Shown here in pieces: positions 60,005-64,000 of a stretch of 64,000 nt of DNA. Numbering within the stretch: position 1 is the stretch's first letter; every line of letters begins with the position of its first letter. Position numbers and translations under genes: made by a program. The DNA comes from Phycisphaerae bacterium (GTDB lineage Bacteria; Planctomycetota; Phycisphaerae; UBA1845). Location of the stretch: contig JAGFJJ010000031.1 in the NCBI GenBank assembly GCA_024102815.1, forward strand, positions 1-64,000, given 5' to 3'. Under the pieces are notes generated by a model. That model did not search any database, was not told the origin of the DNA, and worked only from the letters and a program-made list of their open reading frames with translations.

Positions 60005-62014
60005 ATGAAACGTCATTTCTGTTCTGCGCCTTACCTTATCGCGCTTGTCTTGCCGTCCATTGTCCTGGCAGCCCCGCCGTATCCCTATGATTTCGTCCAC
60101 GACAGCGGGCGGATATCCCCGCCGGAGAACACCACCAACTTCAAGTTCGGCAGCAAGCTCGTGTCCGACGGCCAGCGTCTCGGGGTCCTGGCCCTAACGG
60201 CCAATTTGAACCTTCATAAGACGTTTGTTATGGAGAAGTCGGACGGACAGTGGCTGACCTTCGCGGTCGGCGAAGGCAACACGCTGGAGATTGCCATTCA
60301 CGGTGACTTGTTTGTCGAAGGTCGCGAGCTCGAGGAAGCGGCGGTGGTCTACTGGCGGGATAACGCCGGGACGCCCGGCCAGCCCACGGACGATTCCTGG
60401 CCGCTGATGGCCCAACTCGTCGCGAGTGACGGCCACGACGGGCAGGATTTTGGATCACGCGTTTCGGTTTCATCCGATTGGATCGCCGTATCCGCTCCTG
60501 GGGACGATACCGAATGCGTGACGGACCCGGACTGCAATGCCGGTGCTGTTTACATGTATCGGCGGAATGACGCAGGAACACCGGGCGATTTGTCAGACGA
60601 CACCTGGACGCAGGCCCAGAAGCTTCTGCCCTGGGCTGATGCCGGTAGCGGAAGTCGCTTCGGCGAGTCCATTGACTTGGAAGGCGACTGGCTGGCGGTT
60701 GGGGCTCCGTATAATAAACACTGGCAGGGGTCATCTGGCGCGGTGTTCATGTTTCGGAGATACGATCACGGCACGACCGATTTGTCGGATGACACGTGGT
60801 CCGCTTTTCAAAGGCTGATCATTAATGGCGTTGCAGGTTCGTATGGATTCGTTGGCAAGAACGTCGTTATTGGCGGGAGTCGGGTTGCCGCTACTGCGGG
60901 CTTCTCAATAGATCCCGCCATATTCACGTTCGACCTCGAAGGAACCTGGTCGCAGTCCGGCGTCGCCATCCATACGGGCGGTGTAGTCCAGTTTAAACTG
61001 CATGACGATTTGCTGCTGGCGACCATGGACAAACTTCAGGGATATTACGGTGGGGCGCTCCGGATCTACGAGTTAGATGCCTGGGGAACACCTCAGGATC
61101 AATCGGACGACCACTGGGTCGTTCGTCGAGAGGCCGTCTCGCCGTTCCCCCTGATCCAAAGTACCACTTATCTCGAAGTCGTGGGCGACGAATTGCTTGT
61201 GTCCGCTCCGTATGACGATGCGGGCTGCAACTATGCCACGCAATGCAATACAGGCGCGGTCTTCCAGTTCTCGTACGATGCGCTGCTCGCAGAGCCACCG
61301 TCATCACCCCTCCTGCCCTCCAACGATTTCGTCGGAATTCAGCGGAAGAACCGCTATATCTCGTTTGCACCCAATCCCGCTTACGCCGGGCAGCCGGTCG
61401 CCTACCTCGTGCGCCGGGGCTACAGCCAGGCTCAGGCATTCAGCGTTAGCGTCCCTTTGCCCGCGACAGGCCTCCGGGCCGGGGAAGCCATCACGGCCCT
61501 CGTTTCGGACCCGTATCTGATTTACCAGGACACCGGCGCGGTCGATCTGTTTCACGTTAAAGGCTGCCTCATTCAGCCCCAGCTCAAGAACACGGCTTTC
61601 TACTACGAGGTATTCGCCACGCTCGACGGTATGAATCTCTCGCAACCGCTGGCGCTCTACACCACCGATCCGCCCGGCGACAATCGCCAATGGGGAGACG
61701 TCGTGGGTGCCAAGGAAATCATGGACCCTTCGCCAACCACGCCGCCAACGCCCCTCTACGACTGGCGCGCCCCGGATAACTTTGTGACCGGCTACGATCT
61801 GACGGCCCTGGTGGATACGTTCCAGCACGCGACAGGCTCGCTGCATGTGACGCGCGGCGATCTGGCCCCCGAGTTCCCCGACGGTGTGGTAAATGGAGTG
61901 GATATCCTCGCGGCCGCCAAGGCCTTCGCGGTCGGTACCGGAAGGGAGTTCTATCCCTTCGCCACGCTGAGCCAATGCCCCACACCGCCAAGCTCGGCCG
62001 AACTGATGCCGTAG
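60005..62014 (+). CDS. Secreted FG-GAP-like beta-propeller protein with dockerin-like end
   Basis: A 669-residue exported protein from ATG 60005 (GGAGGAAAACCG before). Signal peptide LIALVLPSIVLAAP. Residues about 40 to 430 carry repeats of the type FGSKLVSDGQRLGVLAL, FGSRVSVSSDWIAVSAPGDD, FGESIDLEGDWLAVGAPYNK and GAVYMYRRNDAGTPGDLSDD, as in integrin-like FG-GAP propellers. A beta domain follows and the end (DGVVNGVDILAAAKAFAVG) resembles a dockerin half. Probably a surface-associated protein; no enzymatic residues seen. Confidence 0.75.
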   Translation: MKRHFCSAPYLIALVLPSIVLAAPPYPYDFVHDSGRISPPENTTNFKFGSKLVSDGQRLGVLALTANLNLHKTFVMEKSDGQWLTFAVGEGNTLEIAIHGDLFVEGRELEEAAVVYWRDNAGTPGQPTDDSWPLMAQLVASDGHDGQDFGSRVSVSSDWIAVSAPGDDTECVTDPDCNAGAVYMYRRNDAGTPGDLSDDTWTQAQKLLPWADAGSGSRFGESIDLEGDWLAVGAPYNKHWQGSSGAVFMFRRYDHGTTDLSDDTWSAFQRLIINGVAGSYGFVGKNVVIGGSRVAATAGFSIDPAIFTFDLEGTWSQSGVAIHTGGVVQFKLHDDLLLATMDKLQGYYGGALRIYELDAWGTPQDQSDDHWVVRREAVSPFPLIQSTTYLEVVGDELLVSAPYDDAGCNYATQCNTGAVFQFSYDALLAEPPSSPLLPSNDFVGIQRKNRYISFAPNPAYAGQPVAYLVRRGYSQAQAFSVSVPLPATGLRAGEAITALVSDPYLIYQDTGAVDLFHVKGCLIQPQLKNTAFYYEVFATLDGMNLSQPLALYTTDPPGDNRQWGDVVGAKEIMDPSPTTPPTPLYDWRAPDNFVTGYDLTALVDTFQHATGSLHVTRGDLAPEFPDGVVNGVDILAAAKAFAVGTGREFYPFATLSQCPTPPSSAELMP

Positions 62015-62042
62015 TCGCTTTGAGGCAGACTCGAACTGGTAG

Positions 62043-62067
62043 GGGCGTAGCAGTCTACGCCCTTTTT
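62043..62067 (+). terminator. Intrinsic terminator after the FG-GAP gene
   Basis: GGGCGTAG (62043-62050), loop CAGT, CTACGCCC (62055-62062), then TTTTT. It lies between two converging genes. Confidence 0.85.
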
Positions 62068-62068
62068 C

Positions 62069-62812
62069 TCATGCCGAAAGCGCCAACGCGACGTTGTACG
62101 CCGCGTGGCAACCCGCGGCCGGTCCGTATCCCCGGAACCAGAACACCAGCGCCAGGTAGACGCCCGCCATGGTTCGAAACACGAACCGTCCCAACTCGAA
62201 CGGCTCCTCGCCCAGCGGCGGATGATGATGCGCGGCGAACACCAGTGCCGAGATGCCCACCGCGATCACCGCAACCATGGACGTGGGTGAATTGAGCAGG
62301 TCCACGCCGATCATCATGATGATCGAGATCAGGAACAGCCGGAAGATCAGCTCTTCGTACACGCCCGCCCCGATGCCGAGCGCAATGGTCTCGATGACCG
62401 TTGGACCCTGGTCCGCAATCGCCGGCGCCGTCCCCAGCGACGAAAGTGGAATCGCCCAGTTCAGGACGAGGAGCGGGACGGCCAGGAACATCGCCTCGGC
62501 GTACATCAGGCTCACCTGGTTGAGATGCACGGTCCAGGGCTCGCGGGATGCGGCGTGCGTGGACAGCAGGATCACGACGATCGCCAGCGCGGGCGCCCAC
62601 ATCCCGAACTGCCCGAAGAGGTCGAAGAAACGCTGCACGAGCTTGAACGCGATGACCCGCTGCGGTTGCGCCGCCAGCGCATCCGGGTAGATCAGGAACG
62701 CAACCTGAAAAAAAATGATCAGCGGCAGCAGGAAAACGAGACTGTCCAGCGGGCGGGCAAGGAGTCCGCGCTGCGGCTTGGGCGGTCGTTGGGCTTTCTT
62801 GGGTTTCGCCAC
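62069..62812 (-). CDS. CPBP-family intramembrane metalloprotease
   Basis: A 247-residue membrane protein from GTG 62810-62812 (VAKPKKAQRPPKP); the longer frame to 62947 would overlap the next gene's start. About seven helices follow. CPBP/Abi motifs: AGVYEELIFRLFLIS (EExxFR), LVFAAHHHPP (His of motif 2) and YGPAAGCHAAYNVALAL (HxxxN of motif 3). CAAX-processing and bacteriocin-immunity-type proteases share this fold; target unknown. Confidence 0.85.
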   Translation of the reverse strand: MAKPKKAQRPPKPQRGLLARPLDSLVFLLPLIIFFQVAFLIYPDALAAQPQRVIAFKLVQRFFDLFGQFGMWAPALAIVVILLSTHAASREPWTVHLNQVSLMYAEAMFLAVPLLVLNWAIPLSSLGTAPAIADQGPTVIETIALGIGAGVYEELIFRLFLISIIMMIGVDLLNSPTSMVAVIAVGISALVFAAHHHPPLGEEPFELGRFVFRTMAGVYLALVFWFRGYGPAAGCHAAYNVALALSA

Positions 62813-62936
62813 GCGATTATGTTGGCAACTTCGACGCGGCCCGCAAGCCGTCCGGGATGATTTCACGACGCGCCGCACAGGATGTGATATCATTAGGCAC
62901 GAGCGCCAATCCATTCGGCGACAGCCGCGCGTCACC

Positions 62937-63701
62937 GTGAGGCGCAAGCCGGGATCACCGGCGTCCCTTGCTCGCAGCGGTAGTCCTCCCGGGTTTGGAC
63001 ATCCGTCCCGTCACGAATTCGACGCCGTGTACGATCGTCTCTGGCGCGCCTGGGGCCCGCAGCAATGGTGGCCTGGGGAGACGCCCACCGAAATCGCCGT
63101 TGGCGCCATCCTCACGCAGAACACCGCATGGACAAACGTCGAGCGGGCCATCGCCCGGCTAAAGGGTGCAGGCGCCCTTGCCTGGCATCGCCTCCATGCG
63201 CTGACGGAAAGCGAGCTGGCCGACTTGATTCGATCTTCCGGCACATTTCGCGTGAAGGCGCGGCGGCTGAAGGAACTCGCCGGGCGAGTCGTCCGGGAAC
63301 TCGACGGGTGCATCGAAGCCCTAGCCGACGTCGATCCTTCCGCCGCACGGGCGTGGCTTCTGGCCGTGCCCGGTATCGGTCCCGAGACCGCCGACGCGAT
63401 TCTGCTGTACGCGCTCGGCCGGGCGACGTTCGTGGTCGACGCCTACACCCGCCGCGTCCTGCGGCGTCACGGTTGGATTAATGACAGCGCGACCTATCAG
63501 GACGTCCAGAGCCTGTTTCATCGGGCCTATCTTGACGACGTGGATTTGAAGCCGGTTCGGACGCCGCGGGAGATTCCCGTCGCCCGGTTCTTCAACGAGT
63601 TCCACGCCCTGATCGTCGCCGTGGGCAAGCGCCATTGCCGATCGCGGGCCCGATGTGCCGGTTGTCCGCTCGCCGACTTGCCCCACGACGAGGCGCGATA
63701 A
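62937..63701 (+). CDS. Endonuclease III-superfamily (MagIII/Pdg-like) DNA glycosylase
   Basis: A 254-residue HhH-GPD protein: EIAVGAILTQNTAWTNVERA, FRVKARRLKELAGRV, HhH segment LLAVPGIGPETADAILLYAL, catalytic Asp in TFVVDAYTRRVLRRHGW, and a C-terminal cysteine cluster CRSRARCAGCPLADL. The EndoIII lysine after the hairpin is Glu here (GPET), so a monofunctional glycosylase like MagIII is likely rather than a lyase. Only three of the usual four Fe-S cysteines are present: the fourth, expected after PLADL, is Pro. GTG 62937 start is approximate. Confidence 0.85.
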   Translation: MRRKPGSPASLARSGSPPGFGHPSRHEFDAVYDRLWRAWGPQQWWPGETPTEIAVGAILTQNTAWTNVERAIARLKGAGALAWHRLHALTESELADLIRSSGTFRVKARRLKELAGRVVRELDGCIEALADVDPSAARAWLLAVPGIGPETADAILLYALGRATFVVDAYTRRVLRRHGWINDSATYQDVQSLFHRAYLDDVDLKPVRTPREIPVARFFNEFHALIVAVGKRHCRSRARCAGCPLADLPHDEAR

Positions 63702-63743
63702 TACTCTGGTGTCGCCGCAGGTACGCCGCCCGAGGCCGCTTCC

Positions 63744-64000
63744 ATGCGAGAACCGCTCATGTTCGATCCGGCCGTGTGCCGCATGCTTGATGCCAATTTC
63801 AACCGCGCCCGCGAGGCCCTTCGTGTCATGGAAGACTTCGCACGCTTCGTCCTCGATGACGCCTCCCTCAGCGCGGCCATGAAAGACGCTCGCCACGAAT
63901 TGGCCGCCATCTTTCCCCGCGATCTGACGTCGGCGATCACCATCTGCCGCGACACGGTCGGCGACGTCGGTACGACTGTCGCGGGATCCGGGGAGTATCT
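63744..64000 (+). CDS. thiE: Thiamine-phosphate synthase, N-terminal part (runs off right edge)
   Basis: From ATG 63744 the frame is open to the window end (about 85 codons). It begins MREPLMFDPAVCRMLDANFN and continues RAREALRVMEDFARFVLDDA, the N-terminal extension found on ThiE of planctomycetes and cyanobacteria, where it precedes the TIM-barrel synthase. ThiE joins HMP-PP and thiazole phosphate to thiamine phosphate. The catalytic barrel lies beyond the window, so the call rests on the extension only. Confidence 0.75.
   Translation, partial: MREPLMFDPAVCRMLDANFNRAREALRVMEDFARFVLDDASLSAAMKDARHELAAIFPRDLTSAITICRDTVGDVGTTVAGSGEY

Overview
The window comes from a high-GC, DAP-type peptidoglycan-making bacterium, most likely a planctomycete (Phycisphaerae-like). 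The grounds are a dcw cluster with ftsI, ftsW and an ftsQ-like gene but no ftsA/ftsZ after it, large secreted proteins with thrombospondin-type-3, dockerin-like and IPTL-CTERM-like features, and ThiE with an N-terminal extension. The taxonomic call is inference; no rRNA is present.

Bases 1 to about 14,700 are the right part of a prophage-like element that continues off the left edge. Read right to left (mostly minus strand) it holds a large serine recombinase with DUF2924 and HTH companions, a three-gene plus-strand accessory operon, a class II tRNA with amber-suppressor anticodon CUA, a DNA-binding-type protein, unknown genes, a sigma-factor-like gene behind a folded leader that hides its Shine-Dalgarno site, a primase/RepA-type replication protein with an iteron-like cluster at its 3' end, a ParB-methyltransferase fusion, small zinc-ribbon and HTH proteins, and a packaging module (HNH, terS, terL). 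Just upstream of terS lies a helically phased array of 14 RAGC words.

Bases 14,800 to 18,400 hold a tight four-gene minus-strand operon (glycosyltransferase-like, alpha/beta hydrolase, hexapeptide acyltransferase, unknown protein) that looks like acquired cargo or island DNA. It is followed by a mostly non-coding stretch with a 19-bp-period repeat and by tRNA-Asn(GUU).

Bases 19,300 to 41,800 are chromosomal core: a conserved unknown, an RNase Z-like MBL protein, nrdR, a GT4 glycosyltransferase, then the dcw cluster mraZ, rsmH, LysM protein, ftsL-like, ftsI, murE, murF, mraY, ftsW, murG, murC, murB, ddl, ftsQ-like, with many ATGA-type overlaps. murD is absent from its usual place between mraY and ftsW. 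Two multi-pass membrane proteins follow.

Bases 41,800 to 64,000 carry housekeeping genes (cysS, ispF, arsC-like, tadA, recG, pyrC, an EndoIII-superfamily glycosylase, thiE partial) interleaved with large secreted or envelope proteins (TSP3 repeat protein, BNR-type protein with C-terminal sorting signal, CxxCH/dockerin chimera, FG-GAP-like protein), a GT-C membrane glycosyltransferase, a LysM lipoprotein, a PilZ protein, a YtcJ-like amidohydrolase and a CPBP membrane protease.
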